Source: Amyelois transitella (lineage: Eukaryota > Arthropoda > Insecta > Lepidoptera > Pyralidae). From it: 64,000 nucleotides of DNA. A program made the translations under genes and the position numbers. The stretch's first letter is position 1, and the number at the start of each line of letters is the position of its first letter. The stretch lies in the NCBI RefSeq assembly GCF_032362555.1, contig NC_083522.1, positions 3,450,001 to 3,514,000 of the forward strand. Reading direction: 5' to 3'. The notes under the pieces are model-generated. The model had not been told where the DNA came from and did no database searches. It saw nothing but the letters and a program-made list of their open reading frames with translations. Shown piece by piece: positions 47,693 through 58,000 of this stretch.

Positions 47693-48804
47693 GTAAGCTC
47701 AGTCCGTTGAACCACTATCTGAAATGCACAACATTACACGTCACTCCAAAATGTCGTCCACTTCTCCAAATATGAATAATTATTCCACTGTGGATAGAGC
47801 ACAACACAAGTTTATAAGTCTTACCACAAAGAAATTAAAAGTCGAGCCACTGTGCTTTCAATTGAATATTAATAAAATTACCACGAGTACACAAAATAGA
47901 GATTGGCACACAACCACTTCACAAGTTCACAGACAGACAAAACAACTTCGCTTTGGCGTTGGTTTGCGTTGCTGGCTGACCTGACCGGAACTGGATAAAT
48001 CGCAGTATTCGCAGTTCGCTTCGCATCGCAAGACAAAGGAATGACATGACAATATGGACGCGCAGGAAGCGGATGTAGTGGTGATCAGAACACAATTCAT
48101 ATGCAAAAAAAATAACGTTTCATTAAGTTATTTGGATATAAAAAATAATAATATATTTTTTCAATTATAAATAATTCGAGTACAATGTAAAATATGTATA
48201 AAATCTCAGTTCCTTGAATAAAAGTAAGTTTAGTCATTGCGACTTCCGATTGCAAACAAATTAATGTTGCCACAGATAAAAAATCTCAGTTAAATTATGG
48301 TTATTACTTTCGCCGAGCTTGCATGAAAAGAGTTATGAATGTGAAAGAGAAGGAAGTATGCTAGATCGTGGCAAATGAAAAGATGTAGTTTCGTGGCGTT
48401 GGCATGATTTTATGTATGTATGTCTGTGATTTATATATAAAAAACAAACTTAAGCCAGAGGCCAAACCGAAGAGTCTCTTTCAAGTTGTCACTGTCAAGA
48501 CGTGAAAACGTCCATGGTTTTTGTATTGTACCTACCTACAAAGTTTTCTACAAACACGGATGCACTTTTGTACCTTTTTGTACCTATATTTGTGATGACA
48601 CAAAGATTCATAAACAATATCAAAGTTTAAAGTCTGTACTTACCTATAGATGCTTTAAAATTTCGATTTTACAAAAAAGGAATTCTGAGATCACCAATGT
48701 AAAAAAATAAAGAAGAATAAAGTACACGATTATAACTGCAAAGGATCTCGGTTGGGTCTTCTGTTTAGTGATATATTTAATTTTTAGCATTTACTTAAAA
48801 TACA
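47693..48804. other. Divergent spacer between spenito and PEX11
   Basis: Contains the 5' leaders and promoters of both genes and a family C relic (48305-48425). No open frame of note. The exact start sites could not be fixed. Confidence 0.5.
48305..48425 (-). repeat. Dispersed repeat family C, diverged copy
   Basis: Reads gccgagcttgcatgaaaaga, gttatgaatgtg, then tcgtggcaaatgaaaagatg and gattttatgtatgtatg, the reverse complement of the 58649 copy. Confidence 0.65.
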
Positions 48805-49921
48805 ATGGATATCATAATAAAAGTTAATAACCAATCTAACGGGCGGGATAAATTAGCTAGGTAAATGTGTAAATCACTATGTTCATGTAGGTAGGTACTT
48901 TTTATTAGCATTTTATTAACTTACCATCTTTTTACAGATTAATACAATATACAAGTCGTCTTGTTTGGCATCAATTAGAAATAAGAAATGCAAATAAATA
49001 TTCTGTTGACAGAATAAAAAACTTAGAGAGTAATTTCGGATCTTTCAGAAAAAGTAAGTTGGTTTAATTTCAGTTGTGTATAATACCAACATTAGGAAGC
49101 ATCTATTTTAAACTTAGAGGATTTTTTTTATAAATATAGGTACATGATATATTTTGATGACTCATTTAATATTTTGTCTAATTTTCATAAAAAAAGAGCC
49201 TAAGTTTGAACACAACCAACAATAATAACAATAACTGCTGGCATATTTACTGAAATCATTAGATGAAGAAATTTTTTGTTTGCATATTCTTTATTGCACA
49301 TAAAATGATATAAGTACTTCAAACTTCCCTTATCTATAATAATGTATGTTCTCACTTTCTTTATCTTGATTTTCAGTACTGAGACTAGGAAGATGCATAG
49401 ATATCTGCTATGCAGCCTTGGACAGCATGAACATAGATGATCCTATATTAAGACTGACATTGAGTACGAGCAAGTTAGCATATGCATTGTATTTATATTC
49501 TGACCACATAGTTTGGTTAACAAGGAGTGGATTCTTGAAAACTGATTCGGACAGCTGGAATCGCACTGCAAATAAATTTTGGTTACTTTCTATCATTGCT
49601 AACTTAGCGAGAGACTTTTATGAAATATTACATATTTTAGAACTCAACACATCCACATTTTTGAAGCCATCTGAATTACTTAATGTGTCTGCTAGGCATT
49701 TTGACTTGCAATCAACTGCAAAACATATTTACGCATTACTTAATTGCCATAGAGATGTTTTTATTGATACTTTGAAAAACTCTTGTGACTTGTTCATTCC
49801 CCTGACTGCGTTAGGTTTCACAAAATTGAGCCCAAGTGCAGTTGGTACTCTTGGAGCACTGTCTTCCATTGCAGCTCTTGTAACTCTTGTAAAACCAATA
49901 ACAAAGTTAGTACCTTCATAA
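48805..49921 (+). CDS. PEX11: Peroxisomal membrane protein PEX11
   Basis: Three exons, 48805-48860 (MDIIIKVNNQSNGRDKLAR), 48938-49053 and 49377-49921, giving 238 residues. Phases carry over (AG|A and A|TA), with GT/AG ends. PEX11 landmarks are QYTSRLVWHQLE, SNFGSFRKILRLGRCIDI, SDHIVWLTRSGF, FWLLSIIANLARDFYEI and, near the C-terminus, NSCDLFIPLTALGFTKLSP followed by a hydrophobic membrane segment (about 215-233). PEX11 proteins bend and elongate the peroxisome membrane during peroxisome division. Length agrees with the family. The insect match is to the PEX11A/B type. AATAAA signals lie at 50627-50632 and just after, suggesting a roughly 0.7-kb 3' UTR that includes a family B copy. Confidence 0.93.
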
Positions 49922-50097
49922 TGCAAAGCTTGTTCATTGTGTTAATTAAGCTATCAAATTACTACTTATACTGGTAACAAGATCATATTCATCTTGGAAA
50001 GGCTAAGTTTTGCCATTGGCTACCAATAATTGATTTTTGAGTTTGTTCACATAGATTTGTGGGTGTGGTAACAAAATATTAATCATATGAAGTGATA

Positions 50098-50280
50098 GGA
50101 TAACAAAATTGGGATTCTTCTTGAAGGTAATGGGATTCTTCTCATAGGCTTGCTAACAACCTATTTGAGTCTCATTATTAGTCTCAATACTATCATGGCT
50201 TGGCTTACCAAGAGCTGAACATGACCAATCTCTTTTCAAAACTGTTGGCTCTCTACGTCTATGGATGTGATAATATGTGT
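50098..50280 (-). repeat. Dispersed repeat family B, diverged copy
   Basis: Contains gggattcttctcataggctt, gctaacaacctatttgagtc, gagctgaacatgaccaat and aaaactgttggctct, in reverse orientation. Confidence 0.7.
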
Positions 50281-51225
50281 ATATGAAGTGATATCCATGT
50301 GTTCCCGTCACGCGCCTATACCCGCCGCCGAGCCGGCATGTTTATGTGTGAACAAGCAGTAACCCTTGTTTTACCTTCAACTAAGACAAGTCTACATAGT
50401 AAGTAAAGTAAAAATAGATAGCCTGTGTTCTTCCTCTGGGTCAACTGTCACACATACAACAGATGGTTACTTCCACATTTTTATATAAGGGATAATGGTG
50501 ATATTATTTTTTAAGGGTTAAGGTGCTAAGGAAGAATTATGTTAAACCAAGAGTACATTAGGGTGTTGTATATTTTGTTGTATTTCTAGTGCATGATAGA
50601 TGATAAGATGTGATATTTTTGTTAATAATAAAGTTTATATATTTTACTTCATAATACTTTGGGAAATAAATGTTCTTTATTTATCAAAAGGATATATGAT
50701 TTTTATTTGGTCACACCAATTGCATGTCTTTCGTGATTTACAAACACTTACTCTCCATTTAAGTAGATAGCAACATACAGAAACTTTAACGATAGAAAAG
50801 TCCTTCTAATTCAATCTGCCTGATGGTGCAAGATGAGACCTAAGGTATCGCACGCAACGTCAAATAGCGCCTATTCATTCTTGCCTTGAGTAATGCCAAA
50901 TAAACGTAATGTTATAAATGCGAAAATAACTAATCTGTTATGCTTTCACCCCTAAAACGCAGATTTTGATGCAATTTGGCTTAAAGAGTCGACCCTAAGG
51001 AAGAACTTAGGCATACTTTTTATTGCGAAAAGGGGGAGAAAGCTTTAAAATAGGTGATGAAAGATTATCAGTGAACTTTTACATGAACGAAGTCGCGGAC
51101 CTCGGCTAGTTAAAAATAATTAACAACTACCAATCACGGCGGAAGAAAAAAAGTAATTTGAAAACGTCAATGTCGTAATGTCCAAAGGGTGTCATTTCGG
51201 GTAAATAACAAAAATTATTTTCTTC

Positions 51226-52134
51226 TAGGGATGTGACATTGCTGATAAAAAATCGATTTTTATATAATCGATTTATTTTTTAAGTATGAAAAATCGATTA
51301 ACAAATAATCGATTTTTCTTAAGAAAATAATCGATTTTATTATATTGATAGATTTTTCCTAATTTTTCAATTTATGTCAAAATAAACGCCATATAAATTA
51401 TATCAATAGATTTATTCATTAAAAATAAACAAAAGAAACAGTAAGTTCTTATATAATCAACACAAATTAAAGTTTTTAACAATCAAGTTTGGAAAATGAA
51501 GTTTCAGCAACGAATAATGAATAAAATATCAACCGAATGTCGGTAAAATACTGTTCATCGACTAATTCCATCTAGAGAATGTTTGATTAAATAAATAAAT
51601 AAATATAAATGTATACGCGACAAATTACACAGATTGAGTTTGCCTCGAAGTAAGTTCGAGACTTGTGTTGCGAGATGCTAACTCAACGATACTATAATTT
51701 TTTAATAAATACTTATATAGATAAACATCCAAGACCCAAGCCAATCAGAAAAAGTTCTTTTCTTATCATGCCCTGACCGGTATTCGAACCCGGGACCTCA
51801 GATGTCACAGACAAGCGTACTACCGCTGCGCCACAGAGGCCGTCTATAAAGTAAATTAATCATCTAAACTGTTTTAAGAGCACAGAAAGAATGCACAGAT
51901 GGCGTTAATGTAATATTATGGAGCTATGATAGTATTCTTTGGCAGTTCGCGTTCCGGGCTCCAAGCCAGAAGACAAAAACGTAATGTCGGAGTGCATTTA
52001 TTGTATGATTATAAAAATCGATTTTTAATCGATTATTAATTTTAAAAAAATCACGTAAAAAAATCGATTTTTACTTTAAAAAAATCGATTTTTAATCGAT
52101 TTTTTCCATAATCGATTTTTTTTTCACATTCCTA
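51226..52134. mobile_element. Non-autonomous hAT-type element with AATCGATT arrays
   Basis: A 909-bp element bounded by an exact 8-bp target duplication TTTTCTTC (51218-51225 and 52135-52142). Termini TAGGGATGTGA and, inverted, TAGGAATGTGA fit hAT elements. Inside each end lies a run of AATCGATT palindromes, five on the left and six on the right. There is no transposase frame. A tRNA-derived SINE (51597-51845) is nested in the middle. The element sits directly upstream of mRpS17. Confidence 0.8.
51597..51845 (-). repeat. tRNA-derived SINE (family A) nested in hAT element
   Basis: Reverse orientation: an (ATAA)n tail near 51590, gacaaattacacagattgag, and the tRNA-like head with B box (GGATTCGAACC-type on this strand reads ggtattcgaacccggg) ending at ccacagaggccgtc. 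It inserted after the hAT element. Confidence 0.8.
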
Positions 52135-52203
52135 TTTTCTTCGTCAACAGCTAAAGTTTTTTGATTTTAATTTGAAGTAAAAATAATAGGTAAATAAAAG
52201 AAA

Positions 52204-53166
52204 ATGGCCAAAAATTTAGCAGATGCAGCAAGAAAGTTTCTTCTGCTGGGTCAGTGTGTACCTACCGTTAAACAAAATGCCGCTAAAATCAGAGTGAAGA
52301 GGTTAGAATTGGATGAAAATTTGTTAATGGTTGGTACCTAATATAAAATTTTATGCTGATAGCTTCTTTTTCGCAATTTCTTAAATACCTTTGGCAAAAG
52401 GCTACCTGTAACTATTTTAATCTTTATTGCATCATTAAGTGTGATGAACATATAGCTGAATGTGGATTTACAATCTTATCGAGACTTGGCTCAGTCTACC
52501 CCGTAAGAGATAAAGACGAGTTTGTTTGGCGCAGCAGTAATACGTTTGTCTATGATGCCGGAGATCCCATGTTTAAATCCCGGTCAGAACACGATGAGAA
52601 ACGAGCATTCTCTGACTGGTCTGGGACTTGGATGTTTTTTATATAAGTATTTATTATAAAATATAGTATCGTTGAGTTAGTATCTCTTAACACAATTTCG
52701 AACTTACTTTGCGGCTAACTCAATTGGTGTAATTTGTCCTATATATGTATATACATATTTATTTATATTTATCTGTATATGAACACCCACAATTTCTTTG
52801 TTGCAGTACTTTAGAAATGATGAATTTTACTACTGCCATGATCCTGAAAAATTGTGCAAAACTGGTGATATTGTTCTTATACAGGCATTGCCTCAGAAAC
52901 TCACAAAGCTTATTACACATGAAGTGAAAGAAGTTGTTTATCCAATGGGTGATATTACTGACCCTATCACAGGCAAGAAAGTGGCAAAAGAAAGGTATAG
53001 GGAAGATATTGAGAAAGAAGCACAGCTGTATGGAAAGAAAGATTCTGCATTTGATTACACAAAGGCACCTCCTAGAGGCTGGCAAGATGGAAAGAAAGAC
53101 TTCACTTCAAAACCAACATATACAAAATACCATGTGTTTGATGAAAATGATCCTTATGCAATTTAA
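52204..53166 (+). CDS. mRpS17: Mitochondrial ribosomal protein S17
   Basis: Two exons, 52204-52329 and 52807-53166, giving 161 residues; junction phase 0 (TTAATG|GTTGGT, TTGCAG|TAC). The small-subunit uS17m protein is recognised from ARKFLLLGQCVPTVKQNAAK, IRVKRLELDENLLMYFRNDE, KLITHEVKEVVYPMGDITDP and DYTKAPPRGWQDGKKDF. The chosen ATG follows GAAA and opens straight into the conserved N-terminus. The donor GTTGGT is weaker than consensus; GTACCT four bases later would shift frame. The intron holds a decayed tRNA-derived SINE. A role in mitochondrial translation is inferred from the family. Its promoter must lie in or beside the hAT element that ends at 52134. Confidence 0.94.
52505..52755 (+). 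repeat. tRNA-derived SINE (family A), decayed, in mRpS17 intron
   Basis: Contains ttggcgcagcagtaatacg (A-box region), tttaaatcccggtcagaaca (B-box region), ttataaaatatagtatcgtt and cggctaactcaattggtgta. Preceded by a short family B end (52455-52510). Confidence 0.75.
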
Positions 53167-54407
53167 GTAGGCATTGTAGTTGTATAAATTAGGTAATTAT
53201 ATCAATAGTTAGTTTATGTGCCTTTTATTTTGGACCATATGGTCATGCAAGACTTTTTTCAACCAATTTCTCAACCACACAAAGGAAAATAGTTCCACCA
53301 AATTAAATTCAGAGAAAAGCCTCTGTAAGGTTCCAGGAGTGGTCTCTCAGTAATGGGTCTACATACTGGGACCATGGGTAAAAATTAAAAAAAAACATAC
53401 CTACATAGGTTTAAAGATGACTGTATAATGTATTAAGTGCCTTTTCTGTAATTGGTCCACTCAAATTTAAATTTTTATTCATTATTATAGGATACTTCAT
53501 ATCGCTTAATAATTGTCATCTTTTGGTTTCACAACATTGGTTAACGTCAAATAAATGACTTTTAAGTTTACTGCTGCTTCCAAAGCGTCAGTGCACAAGA
53601 AGCGGTAACAAACTGCACTGCAGCATTTTCTTCAATGCCAACTTCACAACTATGTATCTAAACTTAGAATAGAAATGTGGACGATATTGTTCAGATTATT
53701 TAAATGAGATTTTAATAATAAAAAAATATATTTTTTATGGATTGCCAATTTTAATTAAGTGACTAGTTTTGATTTAGGTTCAAATTCAAATGGGTTTATT
53801 TAGGTTCGAATAAAACTACAATTAGTCCAAGAGCCCGTGAACGCCAGACATACCTTATTTTGTAAAAGCTGAAAGTTTCTGTAAATATGCCTCTAGTACA
53901 GGTAGGAACGATCCCCACCTATGATACTCAGGCAGTGGTTGCTTTGGCAGGTAGCAGTTAATAAAGGTATACTTTTTTCAACCTGAAATTCCTTAATTTG
54001 TAATGCTCAATTTTTTGATATTTTATCCGTAATAATACACAAACTCGCGTTACTCATTGCCAGACACCTACTATGGTTGCAACCCCTTGCCAGACACCCC
54101 TAAACTATAATATTTTGTAACTCTACTTACGTCATTTTGTAAAATCTGAATTTAATACATATTTTTCGGGGAATTATTCAAACAACGTTTCTGTAGTAGC
54201 CAGACATTTTTGAAGGTTCTATTATCCTGCCAGACGCATTGGAGTGAGCAAAAGATGCAAGAGTGCGGAGTATATGTAGTAACTGGAGCGAGTGGGACAG
54301 AGCGTTCGGTTTCTTGCGACGTTTCATTGCGCATCAGCTGTCGTTTATTTTGCGGTCTCTTTTTCTAATTTATCAAAAAAAATTATTATATATACATAGT
54401 TTTTATC

Positions 54408-54520
54408 TCGCGCGAAAAATTATGTACCTATCGCTGTTTCGCTTTTTATCGAAGTGAAACGAGACAGCAAGACAAATTTTTCGCGCGATTTAAAAATCGG
54501 CTTCGCGCGTGTCGTGGTAC
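54408..54520. repeat. Hairpin repeat with ...TTTTTCGCGCGAT tail, copy 2
   Basis: Outer stem TCGCGCGAAAAATT (54408-54421) with AATTTTTCGCGCGA (54475-54488); inner imperfect stem ctatcgctgtttcgc/gaaacgagacagcaag (54428-54471). It shares the TTTTTCGCGCGAT tail and following GC-rich part with the copy at 235-335, while the inner stem-loop is inverted relative to it. Confidence 0.65.
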
Positions 54521-54769
54521 GGGGACAGGACTGTGCAAATTAAGTTCTACGAGCTGCCATGTCGGTAATGGGTCCAGACAGTTGATGCATGCACTTGTTT
54601 CATTTTAGTAAAAATGAATCAAGTGTATGTAGGCGAATATACGCGTATTTCGCCATAGGCTCGTGTGCATACAGGTGCTTTGACAGAAACGTTCTCTAGG
54701 GCAGCCCCTTGAGATTCCAAGAGCTACCCTGTCGGTAATGGGTCCACGCACTGTGACCATATGTAAAAA

Positions 54770-55015
54770 CATACATACATATGGTCACGTCTATATCTCT
54801 TGCAGGGTAGCAGACTTGAAAAGACTGAATGGCCACGTTCAGCTATTTGGCTTGATGATAGAATTGAGATTCAACTAGCGACAGGTTGCTAGCCCATCGC
54901 TAATAAAGAATGCCAAGTTTGTAAGCCTAACCCTTAGTCGTCTTTTACGACATCCATGGGAAAGAGATGGAGTGGTCCTATTCTTTTTTGTATTGGTGCC
55001 GAGAACCACACGGCG
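54770..55015 (+). repeat. Dispersed repeat family B, full-length copy
   Basis: From acatatggtcacgtctatat through gaatggccacgttcagctat, agattcaactagcgacaggt and gtcttttacgacatccatgg to ttggtgccgagaaccacacg. A good reference copy for the family. Confidence 0.9.
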
Positions 55016-55099
55016 TATGTAAACCATATGTAAAAACTAAAAATAAAACAAGCGTAGATGAAAGAACGTTGTATTTCGCCGTGGGCACGTGTGCATGCA

Positions 55100-58000
55100 T
55101 CAGTCCTGTGACAGAAACTCTCTCTCCAGAGCAGCCCCCATGAGATTCCAAGAGCTATCGTCGTCGTCCGGGGGCTCGTCCTCCGACGGTGGGGAGGATG
55201 GCCGCGGTCGCTTTCGGGGGCGAGAGGAACCGTCTTCTGCAAAAAAAAAAGCACCTTCCCAGTGTAAACTTTTTTTCTAGTCTGGTGATGAATAATTAAT
55301 GATAGCTTGGGTCGAGTTCATATGAGTCAGGACATTTTTTTTTGTTGTTTTTCAGGAGAGCCAGGGATTTATTCTACTATGGACGCAACTATGATAAAAA
55401 AAATGTTTCTTGCTGAATGGAATGTAGATTTGCAGTGTGGTACCCGGCACCAATAGAAAAAAGAATAGGACCACTCCATTTCACTCCCATGGATGTCGTA
55501 AAAGGCGACTAAGGGGTAGGCTTATAAACTTGGGATTCTTCTTTTAGGCGATGGGCTAGCAACCTGTCACTATTTGAATCTCAATTCTATCTTAAAGCCA
55601 AATAGCTGAACGTGGCCTATCAGTCTTTTCAAGACTGTTGGCTGTCTACCCCGCATGGGATATAGACGTGATTATATATACATATAATCACGTATTACTG
55701 CTGTTTCTGCAGATCTACATTCCATACATACGTATGTATGGAATGTAGATCTGCAGAACCAGCAGTAATACGGCTAGTTTAGTTTAGGATTTTTATCATG
55801 TTAGTCTAGTCAAATTGTGCAGAAAAATTTTCAACTACCAAATTAAGAATAGCGTCACACATACCTGTATCTGAATCACTATCTCCTAAACCTAGTGCAT
55901 CTTGTAATCTGAAAAACAATAATTGAAGTTGTAAATTATGTTACTAATATTAAATTAAAAAAATATTAGATTTAAACAAAACTTGAATTATAAACTATGA
56001 AACAAATCACAATGTTGCTAGCCTTCTGGGCACACTCCCGCAAGTTGGTGCTATGGAGGGACTGTACAATTTGTAAATTAAATTTTTGTTTGTATTCATT
56101 AAGTTATTTATATAATCTCAGAAATTACTACTTCGAATTGAAAAATTATTTTTGCGTCGAATAGACCATCTATCGAGGAATGCTTTAGGCTATATAATAT
56201 CACGCTTCATCTATAAGGAGCAAAGAAATAACAGAAAATGTGAAAAAAACGGGGAAAATTATTCATCCTTGAGGGTTTCAATGATGCCTATAATAACTAT
56301 TCCACGAGGACGAAGTCGCGGGCACAGCTAGTTTATTATAAAGTTAAAAAAACATGGTAAAACTTAGAAAACAAACCTATCTTGTGTGTCTTCTTCTGTT
56401 TCAACAGACAACAATCTGTCTTCTGGTGGATTCTCTTCATCATCCAAGTCGTCCTCTAATGGTTTGGATTCATCTGCTGAACTCTCATCCGATTCGTTGA
56501 ATATATCTTCTACCTGCAAATGAAAGAAATAGTTTTTTTTTAATAAATACCATTTACTGTACGATTCTCTTAACTTGAAATAATTATCTGAATTTCCATA
56601 TAGTCAATCAAGAAATGCCCTAGCTACTGAGCTTGAGGAAATAGACAAAATGAAACTGTTCACTATATTTAACTGGTATATTGAGAGGAGGAAAATTTAC
56701 AAGGTGGGCACGGGAGCCATAATAAATCAGGGGCTGAATATTACACGCATGTATACATATAATCGCGTCTATATACCTTGCGCGGTCAAATAAAATATAT
56801 ATATATATTGTTCTCCTTCTCCAGAATCTAGATTATTTTAGTTTCTATTTTGAGGGTACCATATTATAAATAAGATTGTGAGAGATTGGTGAATGAAGTA
56901 GGCAGGGCCTATATCTCAGAACAATAGCCTCTTGGTGTAAATTAATGGTAGGTACAAAGTTTTATCATAATGACGGTAGCCAGGGCCAACTGCCTTAAAT
57001 AGACTGAAAGGCCAAATACAATTTCATTATTAAGTCACAGTTGAACTTGGTTAGCTTACCTCTCGGTCCATGTCGGCGATGTCGTCGCTGGAGAAGGAGA
57101 GCAGCGGGTTGAGCGTGTCCATGAAGCGGCCGGACGGCGTGCGGCGGCGCAGCGCGGGCGCGGGCGGCGGCGAGCTGCAGTGCGCGGGCGGCCGGCGGCT
57201 GCTGCTCTGTGGGACCATGGGGACACTCTTCAAAACGGTACTCATTTTGTTTGGATGTACGGGGCACTAGCAAAAGAAAGTACATGCTGCATGCTTACAT
57301 GTTCACATACATACATACATAAAATCACGCCTCTTTCGCGGAAAGATTAGCCTCTCTTTCTTTTTCTTACATGTTCACAAAGGAAATAAATTATGTTCTT
57401 TGTTTTTTTGTTATATTCGCAAGGCGTGCATCTTATCACTTTTGTCTTAATTTTATAATTAAAGCCAAGCAGAGTAGGTGCATGACCTGCGAGATTTTCA
57501 AGACTTTTGGCTCTTTCCACTGCATTAGGAAGACATTCAATTATAACAGTAAAATATTATTAGACAAAACCTACATTATTCCTTCTGCTTTTTAGCAATC
57601 TGTCTGTGGAGCAAACTCCAAAATGTTGCTTGTTGATTTCTAGATTTATGTTATTTGTATGAAAGACTCCTCCAGTGAATCATTTCTCTGACTTCCAAAA
57701 ATTATGTACAAATTTACTAAGCAGTAATTAAGACTATATCTTGGATATCACACTCTTGAGTGTAAATGAAGCATTACAACAGGTTATTTTTATCTTCAAT
57801 ATTAAACACAGTACCTGCCCGCCTCGTTGCAAAGGGTAGAGCCTCTCGTCGACCCGCTCCCACCTCTCAGCGCAGGCCCACAGCCACTCCGGGGCCACCA
57901 CATGCAATTTGCCACCTTTGTTGTCGCCTAGGCGTCGGCTGGCGTTCACTTTTGCTGTTCCTGAGAACAAATTGAAATTTAAAAGTCATTGAGGTTAATT

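Larger units (their letters stand above)
49922..52203. other. Spacer between PEX11 and mRpS17, mostly repeats
   Basis: Holds PEX11 3'-UTR-like sequence with a family B copy (50098-50280), then about 0.55 kb of unremarkable DNA, then a hAT-type element (51226-52134) ending 69 bp before the mRpS17 start codon. Confidence 0.6.
53167..55099. other. Spacer between mRpS17 and FCP1 (tail to tail)
   Basis: Contains mRpS17 3' sequence, a stretch (53850-54240) in which GCCAGACA recurs five times or so, a hairpin repeat (54408-54520) and a full family B copy (54770-55015). No gene seen. Confidence 0.5.

Noticed and set aside
51240-52125. Regularly repeated AATCGATT as a CRISPR-like array
   Set aside because: The units are 8-bp palindromes with irregular A/T spacing inside a hAT-type element in animal DNA; there are no direct repeats with unique spacers.
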